Notes: a model not told the origin generated them from the letters alone. Shown: positions 30,517 through 41,877, counted from the stretch's first letter. The stretch: 64,000 bases of DNA from Blattamonas nauphoetae (GCA_033064195.1 JARBJD010000241.1:51855-115854), one strand, 5' to 3'. A program made the numbers and translations.

Positions 30517-33500
30517 AGTTCTCTATCCTTCGACAGAAGCTGAACTTGTGTATGGGAAGACATACGCAGTGGTTGCGTTCAGAATCGGGTCAGCATCCAC
30601 TAATCAAGATCGAGACACTGTTCCTGACATCACAATCGATGCCGAGCCAGCTCGTCTTGTCTCAATATCGACAGTGGATGGTGACAATGGAACAACACTG
30701 ACATTGAACTCTCGTGCTCTGACACCAGGATCAGAATACTCAATCAAGGTTGTTGGAACACCCACTGCGACATCAGGATCGAATGAGGAGGACTCGACAA
30801 CGCTGAAAATAACACCGTCATCAGCAACATCGAACACACTCTCAGTGAAGCTCTATCCTGACGCTGAGCTGAAGTATGGATACACGTACTCAGTTGAAGA
30901 GATGAAGAAAAAGAGTGACAAGTCACCTGTGCTGATTGAGTCGGACTGTGACTTCTCAACACCAAAAGAACCAGAGCGACTTGTGAGTGTCTCTTGTGCA
31001 TCTTCCTGCTCTGATCCTCAACAATCGGAGCTGCTTCTGACAGTCTCATCGTGTGCACTTCACGCTAACACTCAATACACAATCACGGTCTTATCCACCG
31101 CTGTTTCTTCAATCCCCAGTCACACAAAGTCAATCACCGTCACAACTGAGAACGATGGCACGATCACCTCGTTTTATCATTCCCTGTATCCAATCGAGGA
31201 AGAATCAAAACGAGGAGAACAGCTCGAGTATGGTCTGACGTACACCGTTCAATCGTTCAAGCGAGGAAGCACATCACTCAACTTCGATGTTGAAACATGT
31301 TCTTTCACTGTTCCCACTGCGCCGCCCGAAATCGACTCACCGGCTGTTCACCTCAACACACCCTCCACTGGATGCGTTGTGTCGTTTGTAGGGAAGAATT
31401 TGGAGATGGGGAAGAAGTACAAAGTGACACTCACCACAACTCTCTCCTTCATCATCACGATGGAGAGCACAACCAACGCGATATCTGACGAGATGTCGCT
31501 TCAATCAGCAGACTCGCTTCAATTCGGCACGGAATACGAAGTTGACACCATCACGCCACTCAACCCCTCAGATCGCGGCGTGCTGTTCGACAAACCACTC
31601 ACGTTCAGGCTTCCGGATTCAATGCCGAGCCCTCGCTTCTATGTGGACACAGAAACAGGCACAGACACAGCGTTCTGTGGAGACGAGACTAAACCGTGCA
31701 AGACGATGGACGAGGCGTGGAGGATTGTCGCAGCGTTCTCGTTCCTCCATCCGAGCATCTTCATCCTTAAATCGTCGACACTCTCATCACAAATGGAAGT
31801 GACAGGGTCAATGCATGTGCTCGTCTCGAATGGATGGGACACAGAACCAAAACTGTTTGTTCCATCGTCCACGTCTGTCGCGGAGGGAGCGGGATTGATT
31901 GTGGTGACGAGTGGATTCATCGAGCTTCGGAATGTGGATGTGATCGTCCAAAACCCTTCTCCCACGTTCGTCTTTTTGGATGGTGACAGTGCAACGATCG
32001 AATTGAGAGATGGTCTTTTCACAGTTGAATCGTCAGCCGCCGCTTCCCACGCGCGCAATGACAATATCTGCTCGTGGACGACAGGAATGATTCGATTGAA
32101 CTCGTGTGAGGTTGACGTTTTGAAAACACAGTTCATTCATATTCCTTCCGGAGCGATCGAGATGAAAAAGGGATTTCTGAAGATCCGATCGTCATCGTTC
32201 GAGTCCAACACTCCTCCGTCCTCGCCGTTCGCGTCGATTCGTCGAAACATCCATTGTTCGGAAGAAGGGAAGATCGAAATCATTGGTGTGACGATTGGGG
32301 ATGGAGCGAATGGGTCGTCTCCGTGGATTTCCACTGACACGTGCTCAGTGACAATGGGTGACGTCGAATCGAACGCTCCGCTGTTCGTCCCAACACTTTC
32401 ACCGAACTCGACGAGCACTTTGGAGAAGAAGAAGAATATGTTCAATGTTGTTGTTCTTGGAACGACATTGATTCCGTGTGGTCTGTCGCTGGAAGTGTTT
32501 GAAATGGAGAAGGACGATGTTGAAGGCAATGCAGTCCCCATCCCGCTCGATCCGTCGTCGTCCACATCATTCACCGACACCAACATCACTCTCTCCGTCG
32601 ACCGCTCCTCGTTCTCGCTTCTGTCCGACAAACACGAATGGCGAGGTCGACTGACATTCGGGAAAGACCAGCGAACATCAACGTCATTCCAAATCCAAGC
32701 ATCTCTTTCTGCGCGAAGATCAGAATCGGCGAAAAAGAACATGAAGTGGTGGCTTCCTCTCGTCATTGTTCTCGTCTGTCTCTCCGTTCTCCTGATCATC
32801 GTTGCTGTGCTTCTGTGGAGACGAAAGCAGAAGAAGGAACTGCCGACGAACCTGGAAGAAATGACGATCCAACCGATGGACGAAGAGAAGGTTGCTGTTG
32901 ACGAGTTCAACGTCAACCCCTCCAACAGCGCTCGCGCGATGTCATCCTCCGCCCAATACAAAAACGATTCGGACACCTCCAGCACCCACCTCGAGCAGCC
33001 AAGAGGTATCGCGATTTCGAACTTTGTGGAAGTTGTTGTGTGTGGGGATGGCTACGAGATATCGACAGCGAACGAGACAGACACGCTCTTCTCTGCCCTT
33101 CACTCGAAGGACTCGACGCGCGAACTGTGCAAGCTGTCAGTGCAGCAGCAGATTGCGCGAGGTCTGGTGTCACTGGCACAAGTGAAGCCTGTTGTGGACA
33201 TCATGACGAAACTGTCGTCGCATTGGGTGCTGTTTGATGGGCAGGGTCGGATCTGCCTGAAGACTCGCAGTGGAGACCAGAAATCGAATCAGGAGTTTCA
33301 GCGATGGATGGCACCTGAAATTGCGAATGTAAATTCAACGACGGTTACAACACAAGCGGAACCAGCCGCCGTTTTTAGTCTTGGCCTGGTGTTGTGGGAA
33401 ATCGAGACGGGTCTTGTACCGTTCGCGGAAGTGGACGAGCAGACCGCTCAGCGGCGACTGCGATTGGGTGAGAAGCCGAACATGGAGAAAGTGAGTGAGG

Positions 33501-33649
33501 AACTGCAGGCGATCATCGATTCTTGTCTGACATTGGATGCATCACAACGACCTTCACTGAAAACAGTGTCGTCGCTGCTGGACCAGTTGGATGGCACACA
33601 ACTTCCATCTGACGAACCCCAGAACAAACTCGCTCCAAAAACAAACTGA

Positions 33650-34212
33650 ACAATCACTTCATCCACATCGCTTCACGTCTTCCTCTTCACCGTTGTCTCA
33701 TGTTCATCACTTCATGTTTTCATCTTGGCTGTTGTCCCCTGCCCAACTCGCAAAGCCAGCTTTTCGTTATCAACTATCCACCGCACAACACGCAGATTGG
33801 TGGCTCTGCCCACACTCCACCGCAATCTCTCTTTCTCTCACGTCGTCGTTCCTTTTGATTGTGATGGATGTGTGGTGTCTTCCTGTCCCCACCTTCACTC
33901 GTCTTCTGTGTTGGCATGTTAATTGGATTGGACGTTGCCAATGTTGGACTGGACAATCGACCTCTATTGGACATTCATTTTTAGACTTGCTTCTCTCATC
34001 CTCAATTCACTCATTCAATCATTTTCACAAAGAAATGACAATAATCACTTAAGAAATAGCGAAATGGAGATAATTTGATCATATTTAGCCAAGTGTGAAT
34101 CTCGACTTGATCCACCCACCATTGGACGTCATTGGACGTGACTGGACATTTCGCTGAAATTTTTTTTCTGAAGTCTACACAATTAGTGCATCCCGTTTAT
34201 TGAGGTTTTGAC
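33650..34212. other. Gene-free stretch downstream of the receptor gene
   Basis: No supported gene. It contains several copies of TGGAC-type words (for example near 33940-33975 and 34120-34150), which recur at 36464-36505 and 38065-38105, perhaps an old repeat family interrupted by hAT-like element B. Confidence 0.4.
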
Positions 34213-34732
34213 TAGGCATGGCTGACCGGCCAAAAGTGCCGGTCAGTGTCACCCTGGAATAATCAAAAGGGTCAGATCTCAACAATTCAATAAATCACAT
34301 TCTATACTCGAGAAATCGGAGAGCAAGTAGGTATACATGTCAAGATTTGCTTGCAGAAGCCGTTCGGTGGCCTCCTTTATGCGTATCAGAGAGATTTCTA
34401 CAACAATGGGATTAATGATCACTATCATCACGTCCAACACTGCTCTCCAAAGAAATCTGCTTGAAATACTTGATTGTCTCCTCAAAATCGAAGCGACGTA
34501 GCTGTCCAGCTCTGTCAATACGAAGAAAGGGAGGATGTTACAGGACAACCGTCCAACGTGCTGTTCTTCGTCCTCTCGCTTCTGTCCAACATCTCAACAA
34601 TGCATGAGATTGTTCCGATGATCCTGCGAAACAGAAGTAGAACGACACTCCTCCTTTCAGACCTTGTGCAGAGTGCTGATCAACTGCCTGGACCCGCAGG
34701 TGGACGAGGAGGAAGAAGAGGAGTAGGCAGGC

Positions 34733-35149
34733 ATGCCCCAGAAGAAGAGCGAGTATTTGGACGACCACACACTCTTCGTGCGTGTTCACACCCTGCTCGA
34801 CATCGTGCGAGGGATCATAGCGCCAAAGAAGGGGAAGGGCGAGAAGGAGGGCGAGGCAGACGTGGATGAGAGCGAGTTGCTGCAGATGCTCCTCCACCTG
34901 CTCAGCGTGAGTGTCGTCCTCTCTCCACTCACCACTCCCTCCGACAAGAAGAACAAGAAGAAATCGAAGTCAACTGAGACGAACGAGCAGAAAGTCCGTC
35001 TTGCAGTGTCGTTGCTCGACGAGCGGGACGGATGGGATGTGCGGAATGCTGCGATTCAGCTGGGCGTCGAAAGAGGCGACGCAACGGTTGTTGGATACGG
35101 TCTGGCCATTCTCAGCTGTGGAGGAGCCTATCATGACAGAGGACCATGA
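34733..35149 (+). pseudogene. Captured host fragment, helical protein with Lys-rich loop
   Basis: A 138-codon frame (first codon ATG 34733) with clear protein character: FVRVHTLLDIVRGIIAPKKG, an acidic/Lys-rich linker, LLQMLLHLLSVSVVLSPL, and RLAVSLLDERDGWDVRNAAI before the stop. A preceding frame (34556-34690) with LFFVLSLLSNISTMHEIVPM looks like the upstream exon. It resembles HEAT/ARM solenoid text. It lies wholly inside hAT-like element B and has no start or promoter of its own that I can see. Confidence 0.5.
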
Positions 35150-35304
35150 CATGTGTTTGGAGGACCGTCTACTTCATACAAAAATCTATTTTCAGTTTCA
35201 CACTCACCATACGATAACTTCCCCAACACCAACGCCTTTCGTCTATCCATCGCCCACCAAACAAGAGTCCAATTCTCCCTCCCCTATCAGAGTACTCCTC
35301 ATTC

Positions 35305-35955
35305 GTGTGCTCCTCCTCCTCTGCTATGGATTTGGTACACCAAGTGGGGATGAAAGGCAAGATGACCGAATCTATTGTAGTCCTTGCTCTTAATCCAACA
35401 AGCACCACCATTTGTGTGCCCACTAACACACAACAAGTATCCGCGTCAAACTCTGAAAATATCTCCACATTTCGCTCGATACGGCACGCTAACATGAGAA
35501 GGACAAACAACATCAGCCTCTCGCCGAATTCCGATGCAGATCCCATTCTCCGCCGATACGCAGCTGCTGTTACAATCGATACGTCTGATACGTGGAAAAT
35601 CTTCGTGTTTGGAGGAGTCGAGGACGTGATGGTGGATGGCGACCTCTTTTCCATCGACCTGTCCGTACCCGCCGCACCCAAATACAAACTCCTCACCCAA
35701 AGCATCGACAACATCCCCTCGCCCCGTGCCAACCATCGCACCGTTGCTGGACTGGGGAAGATGTGGCTGTTCGACGGTGTCACGAAAGGCGACGTCCTCC
35801 TCAACGATCTCTTCTTGCTCTCGTTTGAGGCCAAAATGCCACCCCACACACACAAACACTCTCTCCCAAACCACCAGCACGCGAATCCTTCTCCTTCTGC
35901 GAGCACAGCGGACGTTTGTTCATCTTCGGCGGAGCAGGAAGAGGCGACAGGATGA
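35305..35955 (+). pseudogene. Captured Kelch-repeat fragment
   Basis: A 216-codon frame with Kelch-type blades: RRYAAAVTIDTSDTWKIFVF then GGVEDVMVDGDLFSIDLS, followed by PSPRANHRTVAGLGKMWLFD and DVLLNDLFLLSFEAK. Just downstream, in another frame, LFIFGGAGRGDR begins a further blade. The double-Gly, the R-x-x-H/Y turn and the spaced Trp/Leu-F are the usual blade marks. It is a partial propeller within hAT-like element B, with an intron or frameshift after 35830. Interaction-scaffold function applies to the source gene, not to this fragment. Confidence 0.65.
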
Positions 35956-36463
35956 GACTGCCAGCCGTGATCTCTGGGTGTACTCGCTTGTCACACGCTG
36001 TTGGACGAAGCGTGAGGGCTCGTTCGCACGCAAGCTGAATTGGGAGGCTGCAGCCAACTCAAGCAGCGTTCCGCGCATGAAACTCGACTTCGTAAGCAAC
36101 GCAAACTCGTTCCCACTTCATTCAAAATGTGTTTCTATCCTCTCCAAAATTCTGAATTTCAAAACAAAGTCGAAGAGCAACCCATAATTGCCTTTTGAAC
36201 TCATCACTGGGAAAAATATCCAAAAATAAGTTAGCAAGAGATGAATTGAAGTGAAAATTATATATGTGTTGCATATCCGAAGACAGATCACGGATACTCA
36301 CGTTCTCGATGCGAAATGCAGTTTGTACGAATCCCCTTCGGAGAAATGGTAACTCTGGATTATGGGTTCCCAAATTTCTCCGGTCAGTGACCGTCAGTAC
36401 TTTTCGATGAAAACTGACCGGTCAGTGCCGGTCAGCCATGCCTAGTTTTGACGAGTCGGCAAA

Positions 36464-36505
36464 ATTGGACAGTCCAATGGACTGTCCAGTCCTGGACTGT
36501 CCAAT
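36464..36505. repeat. Perfect 12-bp inverted repeat of TGGAC words
   Basis: ATTGGACAGTCC (36464-36475) and GGACTGTCCAAT (36494-36505) are exact inverse copies around 18 bp that themselves contain GGACTGTCC. It begins 12 bp after the right target duplication of element B. It may be an old element end. Confidence 0.6.
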
Positions 36506-36824
36506 CGACACCTATTAAGGGATTGAGTTACATCCTCATCTCAATTACGGTTTGATGTTCACATGTCTCTCTCACTTTTTTTGAATACTAGGCGACTTCG
36601 TCTCGGTTTTGAAATACCGTGGGGTCATAAATCGCGACGCAAAGTCAACAGATCTAGAATTCATTCATTCTTCCCCAGACACAACATCTCTCACCCCACG
36701 ATTGATATCACCATCGAATCTCTATGCTTGAACTCAAATGTGTGAATTTCTCATTCTAAATTCTTCTTTTATTCCTTTCTGTTCCAGCCTTCGTTTCGCA
36801 TCCTTTCCTCAAAGTTCTGCCTCG

Positions 36825-37800
36825 ATGATACGTGACTTTTCACTGGTGAGATCAACTTACTTGAGTTTCTTCAATATATGATGTGGAATCCGATATTCTC
36901 TGTATTCAGGTCGCTTCTGCGGCTATGTCAATCGTTGGGATGATCTGTGTGATCATTTATATCTTCCCTGTTGTCTTAATCAATGTTTGTTTGCTTCTTC
37001 TGCTCATTCTTTCAATTCTTCTCTTCTCATAGCAACTGAGATTCATTGCATGATGACTCCTCACAATGTGGGGAATGAGTTCTTTTCATTGGAATATGAA
37101 TCTCTACTGCTCGTATGCACAGATTCATCCTCTACAGTATGTTCTCTTTCATGTTTTTCCTCATCTTCCAGATATATTTGTCCAAACGCATTGGTGAGCG
37201 CTGACCTGCTCGATCACCATTGATTGTGTTCTGGACACGCCTCTGCTCCTGTTTGGAATCATCCGCATATTTCCAAAGAATTGCAGTCAAATGCAAGAAT
37301 TTGTATTCTGGATACCTTGACGGATATTCACAGCAATTGTGATGATTCTTGGTATCATGTTAAGGTCCACTCTCAACCACACCCAAGCCCTCATCTCCAC
37401 AAGTATCAACGCTGTGTGTGCTCGAACCAATTCATCAGAGAAGTACCGCGTAACTGTCTTGGCGGAATCAAAAAGGCTGTCTGTGACTCATCGAACTATT
37501 TCTCCAAGGAGTTGGGTTACTGCGGCACAACTCTTCTAACTTCGGGAAACTCAGTGTCGATGATGATTCTCTTCACCTCTGTGGTTGATGGTCGGGTCAG
37601 TATGTCTTTTTGAACGAGATTGTTGTTGACACCTCCGGATGTCCACATTTCTCTTGTTTGTCATTCCGCATGCCTCATTCATTTTCTTCTCTCTCATTCC
37701 AGTTCTTTCCCCGTGTTGGTTATCTGCATCACTCCTCATTGCACATGTTACGATTGTGGCTGCCCAGCACGTCGTTCACAACAAAGATAAGAATGAATAA
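36825..37800 (+). CDS. Multi-exon membrane protein gene, tetraspanin-like at best
   Basis: Exons inferred: 36825-36845, 36910-36988, 37033-37136 and from 37172, joined by introns of 64 nt (GTGAGA...TCAG), 44 nt (GTTTGC...ATAG) and 35 nt (GTATGT...CCAG). Exon 2 encodes a TM helix (AMSIVGMICVIIYIFPVVLI). Downstream, 37340-37585 encodes a Cys-rich loop (YQRCVCSNQF, KKAVCDSSNYF, LGYCGTTLL), and a last exon from about 37701 (after CATTCCAG) encodes a second TM-like segment (WLSASLLIAHVTIVAAQHVV) ending at TAA 37798-37800. The joins between 37193 and 37340 are unresolved. TM, Cys-rich loop, TM order is reminiscent of tetraspanins, but diagnostic CCG is not clear. Confidence 0.45.
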
Positions 37801-39000
37801 ACTGCAGCGGCGTTTTTATATTCATGGGAGGAAAGGAACATATCGGCCCAACTAACAAGATATCAGCAAGAATTCGAGATCTCACATCAACAGTACAGAT
37901 CCTCGCAAAGTTGTAAACTGAAATATCTTTTTCTTTCAATTGGTTTTATTTGGGGTGCATTTCATGTACACAACGACAAATCGTTCATTTAACAATCCCT
38001 GCGGAGAAAATATGTTCGGAGCCAAATAACCAATATCATGGGTCAGATCTCTCATCGCCCAAATAGGAGACTGGACATTGGACTGGACAATCCCACCTCG
38101 ACTGGACACAGCTTAACAGGCCAACTTCTGTGAATCGCTTTCTGTGGTTGGTGACCTGCGAGACGTGATTCAATCTCGTGCCCTGACGTTGACCAACGCC
38201 AACCACTCCTTCCTTTCTGTGTCGCCGTTTCTCTGTTCGTTGTCTCTTTCTCACCACACACATGATTCTGTTTTTCAGTGTTCTTCATCCTGGTTAACAG
38301 ACTTTGGATGGTTCGGTTGATTTTTGTTGAATGGATGACGTGTCTTGCGTCGTTCTGTTTTGATTTCTCTTTTTTGATTGTCATTTCGTCTTCATTCTCA
38401 ATGCAATCTATTCTGGAAAGGGGAATCATTTCTCGAGTAATGAGAAAGAAACAAAGTTCAACTATGATTGGTTCTCTTCTTTGTAGTGTTAGTTGTAATG
38501 GGTGAGCCAAATGTACCCTGCTCTAAGGGTTGATCAGTGTCTTTTGTGAAAAAGTTGAAAAACAAGAGTTTCAAGATGTGAAGTGAGAAGAGAATGCTGA
38601 TTAAATCTCAATGGAAGTCTCGTTCGTTTATTGTCAGAATGATCTTATAGATGGGTGACACAAAATAATTTGGGGACACAATTCACTTTTCTCAATAAAT
38701 ACGTATCAAGAACAGTTCTAGAGTGAAAAGGAGGTTGCTGTAAACATATTACACCTCCTCAAGCAGTCCCAACTCAATTGGAGACAGTCCAGAATCCCAT
38801 TTCACCACACATTTCTCCTCAGTTTATTCAGGTTGATATATTGGCCAAATTTGCAATTTAGAGAAATAATCATAAATAAAACAGAACTGAATCACGTGTG
38901 AGATGAAAGAAGTTGCGATGATCGGTATCTGTCCTTGAAAGATCGAGCTCTCTTCTTTCATGAACGATCAATATTAACCATGCTGGACTGTTGAGTTGGC
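37801..39000. other. Gene-free AT-rich stretch
   Basis: Only short unconvincing frames on both strands. TGGAC-type words recur near 38065-38105. Base composition becomes visibly more AT-rich from here to the right edge. Confidence 0.4.
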
Positions 39001-40482
39001 CTAAAAATGCGAAGAGAATGAAGAATGACGTAGTGAAGAAACAACATACGTGCAGCACACGGAAGAAAAGGGGGAGTTCGAACTGAGTGGGAGAGGTTCC
39101 GTTTGCTTGTCCGAAGGATAAAAATCTGCGGAAAGTCTTGTGTTTTCACTGAAGAATAAGAAGAGAGAACAGGAGAATGAAAGAGGAAAGAATAATTTCG
39201 ATGAATCCAAAGAAAAAGGCAAAACAATTATTGACAGTAAAAGTGCGGAATTGAGTTTAGGAGAGGATAGAACAAACCTGAGACGCATTTCTGTATACTT
39301 CACGCCGTTGTCCTCAAGGTCCAACTGCTCGAAGAAGAAATCGCTGTTGACATCATTTGATCTATCGGGCAGGGAAGCGCAGATTTGAATGCGGCATTGA
39401 CACCCAAGTCCAGGGGTTGGAGGAAATGGCTGGTATGGGCAGGGAGAATCACAACATCGATCCCCTGCCCAGCCAACTCCTCCATCAGCGCGTAATTGTG
39501 GCGTGAGCTGTGGCCGTCCAGAATGATTAGGGCACGACAGTTTGTCTTTGTTTCTTCCCATAGTTTCTTCTTCTCAGCTTCAGCAATTTCTTCATCTTTC
39601 ATTTCATTTTCGAATGCCTTTTTCAACATTTCTTCCTTGACCTGATTAATCGCTGGAACTGTATGATACTTGATTATTTCCTCAAATTTACCCTTTTCCA
39701 TCCATCCTTTTTCAGTTTGGTGGATGACGAGGTGCCGATGGACAGACATTGGTGGGAGTGATCCCATATCAATGTTCTTGTGCAGAAGTATATGCGTCGG
39801 GAGGGGGGTGCCAGTGCCGTCGACCATAAAAAGTGCCGTCATTTTTCCTATTGGACGAGTCTTCAGATAATACACCGTCGTTTTTCCAAGTTTGACGATT
39901 CTTCTTTTCCTTCTCTGATTTTTCACTTGTAGAGATGTTTCATCGCCTTGAAAAATTAATTCTGGAGGATATTGATATTTTTGCATCAGCTCGTTCAACT
40001 TTGTGAAGAAGGGTTCAATATTGGCTCTGGTTGACGCTTTCATTCTAGCAACATCGACCATCACAGGGAAGGCAGTATCAAAAAGGTCTTTCTTTTTAAT
40101 ACATATCTCTGAAGGGTTTTCGTAGATGGATTAGCTTTCTTGATATCGTTTAATGATCGTCTCCTCCTAATTTCCCCAGCCTAGAAAATCCAAAGAAAAA
40201 ACAAAATACCGCGATCGCAGCATCTTCCCACGATGCACTTTCGTTCTCTCGATCCAGTCGGATCAAGACTTCGAATAGTATATTTTTTTCTTCCTCATTT
40301 AAGTAGCATTTTGGTCCACGCTTCACCCTTTGTCGTTGGAAGAAGTCAGGCCGAGTTTCTGGTTCGTTGTCGTGCACAATGGGTTCGGACTCATCTCGTT
40401 TTATTTTAACTATTTCATCTGAGACTTGTTGGACTTGATAGACAATTTTGGAGATTTTTTCGGAAGGTTGTGGAGAAATCAT
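39001..40482 (-). pseudogene. Decayed pogo-like (DDE_1) transposase with introns
   Basis: The N-terminal part (40482 onward) contains KRGPKCYLNEEEKNILFEVL and, after a 29-nt intron at 40181-40209 (GTATTT...CTAG), AAGEIRRRRSLNDIKKANPS, an HTH-like region. A frameshift near 40050 leads to the catalytic block: LIFQGDETSLQ (first Asp), CRALIILDGHSSRHN (second Asp) and LPAHTSHFLQPLDLGVNAAF (third Asp). After NAAFKSAL the frame shifts again and continues SNDVNSDFFFEQLDLEDNG, then likely another intron. The three aspartates of the pogo/Tigger family are kept but at least two frameshifts prevent expression. No TIR pair could be assigned with confidence. Confidence 0.75.
40181..40209 (-). other. 29-nt spliceosomal-type intron in a transposase pseudogene
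   Basis: GTATTTTG...TTTTCTAG on the minus strand; splicing joins E-D-A-A-I-A to A-G-E-I-R-R-R and opens the downstream frame, whereas reading through reaches a stop. Same length as introns in the coiled-coil gene (11107-11135) and the HD-domain gene (15339-15367). Confidence 0.7.
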
Positions 40483-40665
40483 TTCATTGTGGTTCGATCA
40501 GACCATGATCTTCCGTTTTCGTTTTCAAGACAAATTCACGCTATCATTGATTTTTGATACGCTATCAAATGTGTTCACGAGTCGTTTTCTCAAATTTTAC
40601 AAATCAAATGTGTATAGTTCGCTCAAAGTGGGAATTATGTCTCAAAATTGAATTATGTCCCATGT

Positions 40666-41266
40666 CTATTATAGTGGCGTCACCAATACGTTCCATGTCA
40701 ACAATTCGTGCTTTTTTCTGGAATGATCACTTTTAGTCAAACTAAGAAAAAAATAAAATTTTAGAATTTTCTTCCCACTGGATCCCAAAAAATCCTCACA
40801 ATAGCTCTTTTCAACCACTTTTTTCATGTGTTCTCGTCATAACTTCACAACCTGTGAACCGATTTTGATGAAATTTTCCACTGAAACGTTTGTTTGGTGA
40901 AATGAACATTTTGAAAAAATTGGAAAAAAATCATGGGTATCTGGGACGATATGAAAAAGGCTGTTTTCGCCCAGAAAAATATCATGGGAAAAATTTTTTA
41001 TTTTTTGAGTATCTTTTATCGATATGTTTACGAAAATAATGCTTTTCTTCGGTCTCAAACGGATGTCTGGATATGGAAAAATGATCGTCGAAAGTTTGGA
41101 AAATGTGTGGCGTTTCGCTGTATAACGTGTTTTGAGGTTTTCTCAGGATCCAGTGGGAAGAAAATTCTAAAATTTTATTTTTTTTCTTAGTTTGACCAAA
41201 AGTGATAATTCCAGAAAAAAGCACGAATTGTTGATATCGAACGTATTGGTGACACCACTATTATAG
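40666..41266. mobile_element. Foldback element 1 (long inverted arms)
   Basis: The left arm from CTATTATAGTGGCGTCACC to a GGATCC near 40787 is matched inversely by 41145-41266, over about 120 bp with few mismatches. The central part carries no gene. It shares core words (TTGGTGAAA..GAACATTTTGAAAAA and TTTTTTGAG) with foldback element 2, so both belong to one family. A TA-type target is likely but not certain. Confidence 0.75.
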
Positions 41267-41295
41267 TAGTGTCAAAAACCCGTACATATTCAATA

Positions 41296-41832
41296 ATCCG
41301 TACAATGGGGCTTGAAAAATATATATTGGTCAAACTAAGAAAAATAAAATTTGGTTCCGCGCCGAAACCCCTGTGTCGGGAGAAAACCTCAAAATACCCC
41401 CTTTTGCCCGATACAAAAAGTCGTTTCGGCAATATCTCAACAACCAGTGAACCGATTTGGATGAAATTTTTCACAGAAACGTTTTTTCGGTGAAACGAAC
41501 ATTTTGAAAAAAAAATTGGAGAAAAAATTCTGGATATTTGGGAAAATGGAAAAAAACCCATATTTTTCTCGACAAAAAATTCTTAGAAAAAAATTTCTTT
41601 TATTTTTTGAGCAGCTTTTGTCGAGATCTTTACGATCACAATGCATTTTATTTGATTCAAAACTGATGGCTGGTTGTGGAGAAAAAAGGGGAAACAGTTG
41701 AGAAAAATGTGTGGACACCTAAAGGAAACAGTATTTTGAGGTTTTCTCCCGACACAGGGGTTTCGGCGCGGAACCAAATTTTATTTTTCTTTGTTTGACC
41801 AAGATATATTTTTCAAGCCCCATTGTACGGAT
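41296..41832. mobile_element. Foldback element 2, adjacent to element 1
   Basis: The left arm starts ATCCGTACAATGGGGCTTG and the inverse of the right arm is the same; both continue about 125 bp through GGTTCCGCGCCGAAACCCC. TA flanks (41294-41295, 41833-41834). The interior resembles that of foldback element 1. Between the two elements, 41264-41282 reads TAGTAGTGTCAAAAACCCG, close to the TIR of the element at 27921-28564. Confidence 0.8.
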
Positions 41833-41877
41833 TAATGAAAAGTTCGGTTTAATGAAAGCACTATTAATTTGTTGGTT

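Larger units (their letters stand above)
25862..33649 (+). pseudogene. Giant transmembrane pseudokinase receptor gene broken by two transposons
   Basis: Coding parts are 25862-27920, 28568-29658 and 30521-33649; without the inserts the frame is 2,092 residues with no other defect. Order: signal peptide (MMIIIITLLRFAHS), beta-helix (to about residue 580), Ig-like/IPT-like modules opening EPARLxxI, a second beta-helix starting FYVDTETGTDTAFCGDETKP, one TM helix (PLVIVLVCLSVLLIIVAVLL, about 32755-32815), a basic stop-transfer, a Ser-rich linker and a kinase C-lobe (RWMAPEIAN, FSLGLVLWEIETGLVPF, CLTLDASQRPS). The N-lobe Lys, HRD and DFG motifs are absent; SSHWVLFDGQGRICLKTRSG stands where they should be. 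It is paralogous to 17147-23068. As it stands the chromosome copy encodes only truncated products. Confidence 0.85.
34213..36444. mobile_element. Non-autonomous hAT-like element carrying host gene fragments (copy B)
   Basis: The ends are TAGGCATGGCTGACCGGC (34213-34230) and its inverse (36427-36444). GTTTTGAC flanks both sides (34205-34212, 36445-36452), an 8-bp duplication fitting nTnnnnAn. Its right-end GACCGG region is the inverse of the left-end region of copy A (5232-5300), so the two elements are related but inverted. There is no transposase. The interior includes an ARM-like segment and a Kelch-like segment of host type, so this is a gene-capturing element. Confidence 0.85.

Noticed and set aside
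25862-33649. Programmed DNA elimination (ciliate-like IES) explaining the clean excisions
   Set aside because: The inserts have 3-bp and 4-bp duplications and different ends, and no shared signal with each other. A single elimination system would leave a common boundary. Recent transposition is simpler.
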